A stretch of DNA of 64,000 nt from Marinobacter sp. F4218 (GTDB lineage Bacteria; Pseudomonadota; Gammaproteobacteria; Pseudomonadales; Oleiphilaceae). Below, one piece after another: positions 54,537 through 63,226 of the stretch. Location: the NCBI RefSeq assembly GCF_019443085.1, contig NZ_JAHZIL010000003.1, positions 1,860,001 to 1,924,000 of the forward strand. The letters run 5' to 3'. The translations under genes were made by a program, and so were the position numbers. Numbering within the stretch: position 1 is the stretch's first letter; every line of letters begins with the position of its first letter. The notes beneath the pieces were generated by a model. The model was not told the DNA's origin. It searched no databases and was given only the letters and a program-made list of their open reading frames with translations.

Positions 54537-55439
54537 CTAGCAGAGTCCGGCAACAGCTTTCAGTGCCCGTTCCCGCTTGCTGCCAAAGCCGAGTTGGTCC
54601 GGATTGGCCAGCTCGAGCTGCTGCACGAGCGGGTCCGGGTGCTGATTGTCCAGGGTGATTCCCAGCCGCGACAGCATGTATGGCGCCAGTGCCGCCCGGG
54701 TATCAATCTCGAGGCGGCCATGCTCCATGCCGTAATCCTGGGCAATGATCCGTTGCTGTGCTTCGGTGAGGCGCGGATCCGGGGTCAACACCATGGTTAC
54801 TTCCCGATTCCAGTCGCTGTCCTGTTGACGGGCGTGTTTGGCCCGCTGACGCAGTGCCTCGGGTGGTCGGTGGAACCGGCTCAGGGCGAAATCCCGGAAC
54901 TCCCGGTTGGACTCGCACCAGGCCCTGAGGTGCCAGCTGTTGCCAGTGCAGACCAGGGTATGGGGCTCGAGAATGCTTTCCACCGCTTCCGGTCGGCTCA
55001 GGGAGACGTAGCTGGCTCGAAGCTGACGTCCGTGACGGGTGGCCAGAACCACTGCGCGCATGGTTTCCGGGGAGATAACCCGGTTCGGTCCCTGCACCAC
55101 GGTGCTCTCGGGCAGGTTGATGTTGAGCGATTCGAAGGTGCTGCTCAGATTCTGCTGACGCGCCAGCAGATCGAGGTATTCGCTGACCTGCCCACGGGTG
55201 ACTACCGGACGGAAGCTTTTTGCCGGAACATAACCCTTCAGGTGCCGGTCATAAACCAGGTTGCCCGGGGCCAGTTCCCGCAAGTAAGTGTTGATGTCCT
55301 TGGATGCCTGCTGGCGGCCGATGCCGAAGCTGTAACAGATGTGGTTGGTGGTCAGTCGACCTTCCCACAGCGCAATGGTTTCGATCAGTCGGTACCGAAG
55401 CAGCAGATCCCAGCGGATGGGCCAGTCCGTTTTTTTCAT
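54537..55439 (-). CDS. WYL-domain transcriptional regulator, BrxR/CapW-like
   Basis: This 300-residue protein has a winged helix-turn-helix (about residues 10-80, with IALWEGRLTTNHICYSFGIG and QASKDINTYLRELAP), a WYL domain (about 125-195, with LRASYVSLSRPE and HLRAWCESNREFRDFALSRF), and a C-terminal WCX-like extension. This arrangement matches regulators that control phage-defence systems (BrxR, CapW). No defence genes are visible nearby; an ExeM nuclease follows nine bases downstream. A short inverted repeat just upstream may be its operator. Confidence 0.85.
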   Translation of the reverse strand: MKKTDWPIRWDLLLRYRLIETIALWEGRLTTNHICYSFGIGRQQASKDINTYLRELAPGNLVYDRHLKGYVPAKSFRPVVTRGQVSEYLDLLARQQNLSSTFESLNINLPESTVVQGPNRVISPETMRAVVLATRHGRQLRASYVSLSRPEAVESILEPHTLVCTGNSWHLRAWCESNREFRDFALSRFHRPPEALRQRAKHARQQDSDWNREVTMVLTPDPRLTEAQQRIIAQDYGMEHGRLEIDTRAALAPYMLSRLGITLDNQHPDPLVQQLELANPDQLGFGSKRERALKAVAGLC

Positions 55440-55460
55440 AACCAGTCGCTCACGGGTCCA

Positions 55461-55479
55461 ATGAATAACTGCGATTCAT
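55461..55479. promoter_or_regulatory. inverted repeat before the WYL regulator
   Basis: ATGAAT (55461-55466) and ATTCAT (55474-55479) are perfect arms around a seven-base spacer, 22 bp before the regulator start. The position suits autoregulation by a homodimeric repressor. Confidence 0.4.
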
Positions 55480-55709
55480 GTTACCTGCTCTGGCAACCCC
55501 GGTCTGTTACGACCCATTAATGTAAAACCCTGTCAAACCGCGCGGTGACGGCCTTACAGAGGTCATCAGGGAGGTCACGCGGGTTTCGGGAAGTGCTTAG
55601 TAGCTACCAGGTTTGCCTGCTGTTTTAATACGCCTCCGGCGAATTCCGGACCTTGATGCTATCTTCCCCTCTGTTACGAACGTATCCCGTTACCCCGGAG
55701 TCCGCTGTA

Positions 55710-56996
55710 ATGACCCGCATGGTTGCTTCCCTGTCTGCCCTGATCCTGAGCATTGTGCTGCTGGTCAGTGGTAACGCCTTCCTGATGACGTTGCTGGGCA
55801 TTCGCCTGAGTATCGAGGCGATATCACCGGATATCATCGGCTGGATTCTGGTGTGCTATTCCATCGGTTTTGTCCTGGGCACCCTGTACGTCCATAAGGT
55901 TATTGGCCGGGTGGGTCACATTCGTGCCTTTGCGGTGTTTGCCGCCGTGTCCGCCGTGGCGGCGCTGCTGTACCCCATGGCCGTTTCAGAACTGTTCTGG
56001 GCCGTGCTCCGGGTGCTGTCGGGTTTCAGCATCGCGGGTGTCCTGGTCGTGATCGAAAGCTGGTTCTCCAGCCGGGCCACCAACGCCAATCGCGGCGCGC
56101 TGTTTGCGGTCTATCAGATAGTGTTTTACCTGTCCGCTGCGGGCGGCCAGCTGATCGTCAATGTCGGCGACCCCGCCAACTTCATGCCGTTCTCTCTGGC
56201 CGCTATTCTGCTGACCCTGGCGCTCGTGCCCCTCGCGCTGACCCGGATGGAAGCGCCGGTCATAGAACAGGTACAGCGAATCTCGATTTTCACCCTGGGC
56301 CGGGAATCCTTCACCGGCGTCGCCGGTGCCCTGATTTGTGGCGTGATGATTGGCGGTTTCTACGCCCTGGGGCCGGTTTACGCCACTCTGGTGGGGCTGG
56401 ATGTGGCCAGGACCTCGACCTTCATGGCCAGTGCCATCGTCGCCGCGATGATTATGGCGTGGCCGCTTGGTCGCCTGTGTGATCACTTCGACCGGCGCCG
56501 GGTGATGTTCTGGATTGCGGTGATGGCCGCGAGCTCGGCCGGCGCGGTGGCGGTGCTCGGGGCCGAGAATCTCTGGCTGCTGACCCTGTTTGTGGGGCTG
56601 TTTACGGGTCTGTCTGCGACCCTGTATCCGGTGGCGGTGGCAATCACCAATGACCGCATGGAAGGCAGTCGGATTGTTGCGGCCAGCGCCACCCTTCTGC
56701 TCAGCTATGGGGTTGGCAGCGTGGTCGGCCCGATTGCCATGGCCGAGCTGATCAATCTGCTGGGCCCGTCCGGGCTGTTTTTTGGCAACGCCGGCTTCTT
56801 GCTGGTCCTTGCCGTAATCACCAGTTATCGCATCAGTCATACTGCCGATGTTCCAGTCCAGGAGCAGGAGCACTATGTCCCTGCCATGCCCGAAACCTCG
56901 CCGGTCATGGCTGAGCTGGATCCTCGCAACGTCGAGTTCCACGAGTCCCCGGCGGTCGAGGAGATGGTTCTCGAGGAGCAGCGTCAGGCTGGCTGA
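55710..56996 (+). CDS. MFS transporter, YcaD-like
   Basis: This is a 12-helix major facilitator of about 428 residues. The segment IESWFSSRATNANRGALFAVYQ is typical of the YcaD/UMF1-like permease group. The C-terminal 50 residues form an acidic soluble tail (QEQEHYVPAMPETSPVMAEL). The ATG at 55710 follows GGAG; the longer frame from 55653 is hydrophilic and unlikely. The substrate is unknown. It is divergent from the WYL regulator. Confidence 0.83.
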   Translation: MTRMVASLSALILSIVLLVSGNAFLMTLLGIRLSIEAISPDIIGWILVCYSIGFVLGTLYVHKVIGRVGHIRAFAVFAAVSAVAALLYPMAVSELFWAVLRVLSGFSIAGVLVVIESWFSSRATNANRGALFAVYQIVFYLSAAGGQLIVNVGDPANFMPFSLAAILLTLALVPLALTRMEAPVIEQVQRISIFTLGRESFTGVAGALICGVMIGGFYALGPVYATLVGLDVARTSTFMASAIVAAMIMAWPLGRLCDHFDRRRVMFWIAVMAASSAGAVAVLGAENLWLLTLFVGLFTGLSATLYPVAVAITNDRMEGSRIVAASATLLLSYGVGSVVGPIAMAELINLLGPSGLFFGNAGFLLVLAVITSYRISHTADVPVQEQEHYVPAMPETSPVMAELDPRNVEFHESPAVEEMVLEEQRQAG

Positions 56997-57095
56997 CGCT
57001 GCTCTCGGTTTTCCCCAAGGGTGTTTTCACTCTCATATCTGTATTTATTGTAATGGTTAGCATACTATTGGTACCTATTCGATATGTAAGCATGA

Positions 57096-57144
57096 GGTTG
57101 GCCGGCCAGTTCCTGCATCGGGTGCAGCGCCAACCGGCCTTTTT
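57096..57144 (+). terminator. terminator-like stem-loop before the MarR gene
   Basis: GGTTGGC (57096-57102) pairs with GCCAACC (57129-57135), with an inner CTGCA/TGCAG stem, followed by GGCC and five T residues. It may end the upstream MFS transcript or act within the leader of the MarR operon. Confidence 0.45.
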
Positions 57145-57160
57145 GAACGGAGTTTGAGGT

Positions 57161-57586
57161 ATGAGAGACCAGTTCCCCTTTGCAGTGGCCCGGGTTACCC
57201 GGCGCTGGAGAAAAATGCTCGACGAGCGTCTGAAGGACCTGGGCGTTACCCAGGCCCGGTGGAGCACCATGGTGTATCTGGACAAGGGAGGCGAAGGGTT
57301 GACCCAGCGGGAGCTGGCCAGCCTGATGGCGATTGAGAATCCGACGCTGGTGCGGCTTCTGGACAGTCTGGAGCAACAGGGGCTGATTGAACGTCGGCCC
57401 TGTCCCAACGATCGCCGTGCCCGCCGACTGCATCTGACCAGTGCTGGCCGGGCGTTTATGGACGATTTGTCGGAACGGGCCGAGAAACTGAGGGAACAGA
57501 TGCTGGAGGGAATCAGCGATGAGGACATCGAATGCACCGTCCGGGTATTCCACAAGATCCTGGAAAACGCCGAAAAGCAGAAGTAA
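57161..57586 (+). CDS. MarR family transcriptional regulator
   Basis: This 141-residue winged-helix regulator has the usual MarR features: VTQARWSTMVYLDKGGEGLTQ, the recognition helix ENPTLVRLLDSLEQQGLI, and the wing ERRPCPNDRRARRLHLT. It sits three bases before an EmrB-type exporter gene, so it probably represses that pair. The AT-rich region upstream contains two related motifs, GTTAGCATAC and GTAAGCATGA, which could be part of its operator. Confidence 0.92.
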   Translation: MRDQFPFAVARVTRRWRKMLDERLKDLGVTQARWSTMVYLDKGGEGLTQRELASLMAIENPTLVRLLDSLEQQGLIERRPCPNDRRARRLHLTSAGRAFMDDLSERAEKLREQMLEGISDEDIECTVRVFHKILENAEKQK

Positions 57587-57589
57587 GCC

Positions 57590-58981
57590 TTGAGCGACAA
57601 TACTGTCGAGGGCCTGAGGGCCCGCTATGGGGAACGCTGGCGCTGGCTGGCGGTGGCAACGGTGATGCTGGGCACCATGGCCACGGTGCTCAGTGCCACG
57701 GTGGTGAACGTCGCCCTGCACGACATCATGCTGGAATTCGGTATCCGGCAGGGTCAGGTGCACTGGCTGGCAACGGGTTTTATCGCCGCCATGACCACCA
57801 CCATGCTGGCGTCGTCCTGGTTGCTGGATCACTTCGGGGTGCGCAAGACCCTGGCCGGTGCCATGTTCATGTTCACCGTGATTTCCGTCGCCGGTGGCTT
57901 CGCAGTTTCCCCCGATCAGCTCATTGCCGCACGGGTCGCCCAGGGTGCCATGGCGGGCCTGATGCAGCCGATGGGAATGTATTTGGTGTTCCGGATCTTT
58001 CCCCGTGAGAAACGCGGTCAGGCCATGGGTATCTATGGCATGGGGGTCATTCTCGCCCCGGCCTTGGGGCCGGTGCTGGGCGGTTTTCTCGTCGATCAGC
58101 TGAGCTGGCGCTATGTCATGTTCGCGCCGGCACCGGTCACCCTGATTGGCGTCTTCATGGCCTGGCGTTTTCTGCCCCTGCCGCCATCCCGGCCCGCACC
58201 CTACCGTTTCGATCTGCCTGGCCTGGTGTTGCTGGGTGCAACCCTGGCGCTGTCGCTGGACACGCTGAACCGGCTGCAGGAGCTGTCGGGTCAGGAATCC
58301 CGGGTGGTCATCGGTGGACTGTTGGCGTTGCTGGCCTTGGGTCTGTTTGTGCTGCGCGAGCGCCGCACCCCGCACCCGCTGGTGAACGTCGCGTTGCTGC
58401 GCAAGCCGGTGTTCCTGTATGCCAACCTCGGCGCCATGGCGCTTGGTCTGGCGTTGTTCGGTTCGACCTACCTGATCCCCCTGTTCGTCCAGACCGCTCT
58501 TGGATTTACCGCCACCGAAGCGGGCCTGCTGATGTTGCCGGCTGGCGTTGTCCTCGGACTCACTTTCCCACTGGCCGGGCGGCTGGCGGACAAACAGAGT
58601 GCCCGCAAGCTTGTGATCTTTGGTATCACCCTGTTTGCCTGTTCCGCCGCGCTGTTCGCCCTCTCGGACCTGTCGCTGGCGTTTGGCTGGCTGGCGCTGT
58701 GGACGATAGTCGGTCGCATCGGTATCGGGTTCATGCTGCCGGCGCTGTCGACCGGAGCCCTGAACCCTCTTGCGCCGGAAGAGCTCGGAGCGGGATCCAG
58801 CACCATCAATTTTACTCGCCAGCTTGGTGGTGCTTTTGGCGTCAACATGGTCGCCCTGACCATTGAATTCGGTGAGCACAGTGGTGGTATGCCGACCATT
58901 ACGGCCTTTCACTCGGCCTGGTGGTTGGTGGCCGTTTTCGTTGCGGTCGCAGCCATTCCGGTGTGGAAGATGCGGGCCTAG
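57590..58981 (+). CDS. DHA2 family multidrug MFS exporter (EmrB/QacA-like)
   Basis: This drug:proton antiporter has 463 residues and about 14 helices. The family motifs are ATVVNVALHDIMLEF, ASSWLLDHFGVRKTL and the motif C region MGVILAPALGPVLGGFLVDQLSWRYVM. It starts with TTG directly after the MarR stop and is clearly in the same operon. No EmrA-like adaptor gene follows, so it may act alone across the inner membrane. Confidence 0.9.
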   Translation: MSDNTVEGLRARYGERWRWLAVATVMLGTMATVLSATVVNVALHDIMLEFGIRQGQVHWLATGFIAAMTTTMLASSWLLDHFGVRKTLAGAMFMFTVISVAGGFAVSPDQLIAARVAQGAMAGLMQPMGMYLVFRIFPREKRGQAMGIYGMGVILAPALGPVLGGFLVDQLSWRYVMFAPAPVTLIGVFMAWRFLPLPPSRPAPYRFDLPGLVLLGATLALSLDTLNRLQELSGQESRVVIGGLLALLALGLFVLRERRTPHPLVNVALLRKPVFLYANLGAMALGLALFGSTYLIPLFVQTALGFTATEAGLLMLPAGVVLGLTFPLAGRLADKQSARKLVIFGITLFACSAALFALSDLSLAFGWLALWTIVGRIGIGFMLPALSTGALNPLAPEELGAGSSTINFTRQLGGAFGVNMVALTIEFGEHSGGMPTITAFHSAWWLVAVFVAVAAIPVWKMRA

Positions 58982-59016
58982 TTGCCAGCACGGCGATGAT
59001 TGACTAAGATACTGAT

Positions 59017-59145
59017 CCCTTCAGGGGAGTAGCCTCCGGGCCCGGCACACGATGCCGCTCGGACGGTAGTCAACATACTTGGAGCTCAATCTCCATGGCT
59101 ACCGTGTTTCACCAGAGTATTGGTGGAATTGGCAAGACCTGAGGC
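59017..59145 (+). promoter_or_regulatory. yybP-ykoY manganese riboswitch
   Basis: The leader of the TMEM165-type gene contains the conserved yybP-ykoY core: GGGGAGTAG at 59024, GTCAACATACT near 59068, and GGCAAGACC at 59131. The ends close as a P1 stem, with CC-t-TCAGG at the 5' side and CCTGAGG (59138-59144) at the 3' side. This class binds Mn2+ and is known upstream of TMEM165/GDT1 exporters, exactly the gene found here. Confidence 0.85.
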
Positions 59146-59148
59146 AGA

Positions 59149-59203
59149 CCATCTCCGTAGGGCGGAAGATGGCCTGTCTCATGTCTGACAATCCGCCCTG
59201 GAG
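59149..59203 (+). promoter_or_regulatory. expression platform: alternative hairpins at the ribosome site
   Basis: CCATCT-CCG (59149-59157) can pair with CGG-a-AGATGG (59163-59172). Alternatively AGGGCGGA (59159-59166) can pair perfectly with TCCGCCCT (59192-59199), which abuts the GGAG ribosome site at 59200-59203. The two stems are mutually exclusive, which suits control of translation by the manganese aptamer. Confidence 0.6.
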
Positions 59204-59212
59204 TTGTATTAT

Positions 59213-59782
59213 ATGGAAGCGTTCCTCGCCTCGACTGCGGCTGTCGCCATCGCTGAAATCGGTGACAAAACCCAGTTACTGTCCCTGTTCCTCGTTGTCC
59301 GCTACAGTAAGCGCCTGCCGATCATCCTGGGCATATTTGTTGCGACGGTCCTCAATCATGCTCTCTCGGCCTGGCTTGGTGCCTGGATCGCGAGGTTCAT
59401 TCCGGAGGCCTGGCTGCCCTGGATTCTGGCTGCAAGCTTTGTCGCCATTGCCGCCTGGCTACTGATACCTGACAAGGACGACAGTGAGGACTCGCGATAT
59501 CTGGGCATGGGGGCTTTCCTGGCGACCACCATCATGTTTTTCCTGGCGGAGATCGGGGACAAGACCCAGATTGCTACCGTGGTGCTCGCGGCTCGTTTTA
59601 CCGAAACCCTCTGGGTAATCCTGGGTACCACGGTGGGGATGTTGATTGCCAACATACCGGTTATCATGGCAGGGCGCTGGCTGATGGAGAGGCTGCCCCT
59701 TGCCACGGCAAGAATCAGCGCGAGCATCCTGTTTCTGGTGCTGGCCATTGTGACTGTGACGGCCACTTTTATGAACTCCTGA
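59213..59782 (+). CDS. TMEM165/GDT1 (UPF0016) family manganese exporter
   Basis: This 189-residue membrane protein has six helices in two related halves. Each half carries the family motif ExGD(K/R)(T/S): EIGDKTQLLSL near residue 16 and EIGDKTQIATV near residue 115. Bacterial members such as MneA export manganese, and the riboswitch upstream supports that role. The ATG at 59213 is nine bases from GGAG; a TTG at 59204 would overlap that site. Confidence 0.92.
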   Translation: MEAFLASTAAVAIAEIGDKTQLLSLFLVVRYSKRLPIILGIFVATVLNHALSAWLGAWIARFIPEAWLPWILAASFVAIAAWLLIPDKDDSEDSRYLGMGAFLATTIMFFLAEIGDKTQIATVVLAARFTETLWVILGTTVGMLIANIPVIMAGRWLMERLPLATARISASILFLVLAIVTVTATFMNS

Positions 59783-59836
59783 CGCCGGTGGCTGTCACTG
59801 TACGCGAATGGAAAAGACTTTTTGGAAAGAATCTCT

Positions 59837-60904
59837 ATGTCATTGAGACTTATATATTTTATTCTATTGGCCGCTGCGATGGTCACGGCACCTCTGCAGG
59901 CTGCGGAGGACGCCAAGCCCGACCAGGACGCCAAGGTCCAGGCCGGTGGTGAGGAAGTTGAGGGAACTCCGGACCGCACGCCTCGGGTGCCCACGTTCCC
60001 ATTGAAAGGGGACCTGGCCGGCGAGCTGGACGTCTTTACCACCCGCTACGAGGACACCTTTGCCGCCATTGGCAACCGCATTGCCATGGGCTACCTGGAG
60101 CTGGTCAAGGCCAACCCCGGCGTCGATCCCTGGTTGCCCGGTGAAGGCACCACAATTACCCTGCCCCGCCAGTACGTGATGCCGGACGCCCGCCGCGAAG
60201 GTATTGTGATCAATCTGGCCGAGTACCGTCTCTACTACTTCACCGACAACGGCGTGCAGGTGTACCCCGTTGGAGTGGGGTCGGAGGAAAATCCGTCGCC
60301 CCTGACCGATGCCAAGGTCACCATGCCGCTGGAGTCACCGGCCTGGTACCCGCCGGCGAGCATTCGCGCCGAGTACGAGCGAAGCGGTGAGTTCCTGCCA
60401 CGGATGATTCCGCCCGGCCCCTCCAATCCTTTGGGTAGCCACGCCCTGATGTTGAGTGAAAAGGGTTACCTGATCCACGGCACGAACAAGAAATTCGGAG
60501 TCGGCATGGCCGTCAGTCACGGCTGTTTCCGCATGTACAACGAGGATATCTCCCGCTTTATCTACCAGGTCGAGAAAGGCACTTCGGTTCAGGTAGTCCG
60601 GGATCCGGTGAAGATCGGCATGTCGGGAGGAGAAGTGTGGCTCGAGGTGCACCGACCGAACGAGGAATACCCTCAGGAAGACCGGGACAAGCTCTGGCGG
60701 CAGGTGTTCACGGAAGTCGAGGCCTTCGAGAAACAGCATCCCGGTGTCGAAATGCAACGTCGGGCCATCGAAATCGCGGTGGACCAGGCCGATGGCATCC
60801 CGATCATGATCGGCGAACGGGTCGCCCGGATGGCGGCAGATGAGACCGTCGAAGATAAAACACCGGAATCGGCCGGTGAACCGGAGCAGACACTCTACTT
60901 CTGA
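59837..60904 (+). CDS. L,D-transpeptidase family protein (YkuD) with LysM-like region
   Basis: This periplasmic enzyme remodels peptidoglycan or attaches lipoproteins to it. The 355-residue protein has a signal peptide ending near PLQA, a LysM-like region (TFAAIGNRIAMGYLELVKAN, then PGEGTTITLPRQ) and a YkuD catalytic domain with IHGTNKKFGVG and the active-site motif SHGCFRMYN. The C-terminal part is acidic and ends ETVEDKTPESAGEPE. The ATG at 59837 follows GGAAAGA. It is similar in layout to ErfK/YbiS-type enzymes. Confidence 0.92.
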   Translation: MSLRLIYFILLAAAMVTAPLQAAEDAKPDQDAKVQAGGEEVEGTPDRTPRVPTFPLKGDLAGELDVFTTRYEDTFAAIGNRIAMGYLELVKANPGVDPWLPGEGTTITLPRQYVMPDARREGIVINLAEYRLYYFTDNGVQVYPVGVGSEENPSPLTDAKVTMPLESPAWYPPASIRAEYERSGEFLPRMIPPGPSNPLGSHALMLSEKGYLIHGTNKKFGVGMAVSHGCFRMYNEDISRFIYQVEKGTSVQVVRDPVKIGMSGGEVWLEVHRPNEEYPQEDRDKLWRQVFTEVEAFEKQHPGVEMQRRAIEIAVDQADGIPIMIGERVARMAADETVEDKTPESAGEPEQTLYF

Positions 60905-60954
60905 TCCGTTCAGCGCCCGGCTCACCTGATAATAACCACAACCAAGGAGAGTCC

Positions 60955-61707
60955 ATGAGTCGCACCATTCTGATTACCGGTGCCAGCTCCGGCCTGGGCG
61001 AAGGCATGGCCCGTGAGTTTGCCGCCCGGGGCGACCAGCTCGCGCTGTGCGCGCGCCGCACCGATCGTCTGGAAACCCTGCGGGATGAGCTCCAGCAAAA
61101 ATACCCCGCCGCCCGAATCAGCATCCGGGCACTCGATGTCGACAACCACGACCAGGTCTTCGAAGTGTTCCGGGCGTTCCAGGAAGAATTCGGGACACTG
61201 GAACGGATCATCGTCAACGCCGGAATCGGCAAGGGCCAGGCACTGGGTACCGGCAACTTCGATGCCAACCGTCAGACCGCTGAAACCAACTTTGTTTCCG
61301 CCCTGGCCCAGATGGAAGCGGCCATGGAAATCTTTCGAAAGCAGAACCACGGGCACCTCGTAACCGTATCCTCGGTGTCCGCGGTACGGGGCATGCCATC
61401 CAGTATTACCACCTACGCGGCGACCAAAGTCGGCCTCGCGGCACTTTCGGAGGGCCTTCGTGTCGAACTGGCAAAGGCGAAATCTCCGATTCGCGTGACT
61501 ACACTGTATCCAGGGTACATCCGAACGGCCATCAACGAGAGCGTTAAAAACGCACCGTTCCGTGTGGATGCAGAGACCGGCTGCAAGGCGATGGTAAAAG
61601 CCATTGAGTCCGGAAAAAACGAGTGCTTTGTGCCGCGCTGGCCGTGGACTCCGATAGGATTCCTGCTGAGGCGCCTACCGGTGCCGGTACTGGCCAAAAT
61701 GTTCTGA
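60955..61707 (+). CDS. SDR family oxidoreductase
   Basis: This classical short-chain dehydrogenase has 250 residues. The cofactor loop is TGASSGLG near residue 8, the arginine in CARRTDRL suggests NADP preference, the active site has VSSVSAVRGMP and YAATKVG, and PGYIRTAIN follows. It resembles general reductases of the YdfG/DltE type. The substrate is not predictable. AAGGAGA precedes the ATG. It may be co-transcribed with the L,D-transpeptidase gene 50 bases upstream. Confidence 0.88.
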   Translation: MSRTILITGASSGLGEGMAREFAARGDQLALCARRTDRLETLRDELQQKYPAARISIRALDVDNHDQVFEVFRAFQEEFGTLERIIVNAGIGKGQALGTGNFDANRQTAETNFVSALAQMEAAMEIFRKQNHGHLVTVSSVSAVRGMPSSITTYAATKVGLAALSEGLRVELAKAKSPIRVTTLYPGYIRTAINESVKNAPFRVDAETGCKAMVKAIESGKNECFVPRWPWTPIGFLLRRLPVPVLAKMF

Positions 61708-61733
61708 TCCTTCACTAAATCCGGGGAGGCATT

Positions 61734-63185
61734 ATGCCGGCAGACCAACCCGCGAACCCCGCCCGCGCAACGCGCATCAGGGTCTGGAGCACGGTGTTTC
61801 TGGTTGGGGGCCTGCTGGCCCTCGGCTCCCTGGCTCATAAAGTATTTGCCCAGCAAGAAGCGGCGGATACCGCGCTCGTGCTGACCATCGAGGGCGCTAT
61901 AGGCCCCGCCACCATGGATTACGTAACCCGGGGGATCCGGCGGGCGGAGTCGGAGGGCGCCGGCCTGGTGGTGCTGGAGATGGATACGCCGGGGGGGCTG
62001 ATGGACTCCATGCGCGACATCATCAAGGTGATCCTCGCCTCCGATGTTCCCGTCGCCACCTATGTGTCCCCCCAGGGCGCCCGGGCTGCAAGTGCCGGCA
62101 CCTACATCCTCTACGCCAGCCACATCGCCGCCATGGCGCCGGCCACGAATCTCGGTTCGGCAACACCGGTCCAGATGGGGGGACTGCCGGGCTCCGAACC
62201 CGAACAGGCACCCCCGGACGGTGACGGATCGAGCGATGCGCCCGGGATCGGAGACCCGGAGGGCGACGGTAAGCGTCGCGGCAATACCGCCATGGAGCGG
62301 AAAGTCCTCGAGGACGCGGTCAGCTACATCCGGGGCCTGGCGGAACGCCACGGCCGCAACGCCGACTGGGCCGAAGAAGCGGTGCGCGAAGCGGTCAACC
62401 TCGGTGCCAATGACGCCCTTGAGAAAAATGTGATCGATGTGGTGGCGTCCAGCCTTGGCGACCTGCTCCGTCAGATTGACGGTCGAACCGTGCGCATGGC
62501 GTCAACGGATCGAACCCTGAAAACGGCGTCATTGGAGCTGGTCCGTTCCCGGCCAGACTGGCGCACGCGGCTGCTCTCCGTAATTACCGACCCCAACGTG
62601 GCCTATTTCCTGATGATCATCGGGTTCTACGGCATCATCTTCGAGCTCGCCAACCCCGGTGCGGTGGTTCCCGGGGTGATTGGCGCAATCAGTCTGATCC
62701 TTGCCCTCTTCGCCTTCCAGGTACTGTCCGTTAATTACGCGGGCTTGGCACTCATCCTGCTCGGGCTGGCGTTTATTGTCGGGGAGGCGTTCGTGCCCAG
62801 TTTCGGCATCCTCGGTGTGGGCGGGATTGTGGCGTTTGTGACCGGCTCGGTGATTCTGATGGACGGCAGTCATCGCGATATCTCCCTACCCACCGTCGGC
62901 GGAACCGCCGTGGTTGCTGCAGGGTTCATTCTCTGGACCGTCACCCGGTTCATCGGATTGCGCCGGAAGGGCCCGGTTAGCGGTAGCGAACAGATGGCCC
63001 ACGAAGAAGGGCCTGCCCTGGATGATTTTATCGAGGAGCGTGACCATTACCGGGGCCACGTGCGCCTCAATGGCGAACGCTGGAAAGCCGTCTGCCCGCA
63101 ACCCGTCAGTGAAGGCGATCGGGTGCGGGTCAAGGCGATGGAAGGGTTAACGGTAACCGTTGAGGTCATTGACGAGAACCGTTGA
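61734..63185 (+). CDS. NfeD-type membrane-bound serine protease (long form)
   Basis: This is a ClpP-fold membrane protease of the NfeD/PH1510 type, 483 residues. A signal-anchor segment lies near residues 17-37. The protease domain has [18 protein letters not shown] and the serine in [12 protein letters not shown]. It is followed by several transmembrane helices (about 285-410) and a C-terminal OB-fold NfeD domain. An insert rich in Gly, Asp and Pro ([18 protein letters not shown] and beyond, about residues 155-180) interrupts the protease domain. Related archaeal enzymes cleave stomatin-like proteins, and a slipin gene follows 41 bases downstream. Confidence 0.92.
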   Translation: MPADQPANPARATRIRVWSTVFLVGGLLALGSLAHKVFAQQEAADTALVLTIEGAIGPATMDYVTRGIRRAESEGAGLVVLEMDTPGGLMDSMRDIIKVILASDVPVATYVSPQGARAASAGTYILYASHIAAMAPATNLGSATPVQMGGLPGSEPEQAPPDGDGSSDAPGIGDPEGDGKRRGNTAMERKVLEDAVSYIRGLAERHGRNADWAEEAVREAVNLGANDALEKNVIDVVASSLGDLLRQIDGRTVRMASTDRTLKTASLELVRSRPDWRTRLLSVITDPNVAYFLMIIGFYGIIFELANPGAVVPGVIGAISLILALFAFQVLSVNYAGLALILLGLAFIVGEAFVPSFGILGVGGIVAFVTGSVILMDGSHRDISLPTVGGTAVVAAGFILWTVTRFIGLRRKGPVSGSEQMAHEEGPALDDFIEERDHYRGHVRLNGERWKAVCPQPVSEGDRVRVKAMEGLTVTVEVIDENR

Positions 63186-63226
63186 CCCGGCGCAGACACA
63201 AGGCAACGGCAAACCAAGGAGGCCGT

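Noticed and set aside
57065..58912. Long antisense reading frame across the MarR and DHA2 exporter genes
   Set aside because: The composition is Gln/Gly/His-rich and typical of antisense shadows; the sense genes are unambiguous.
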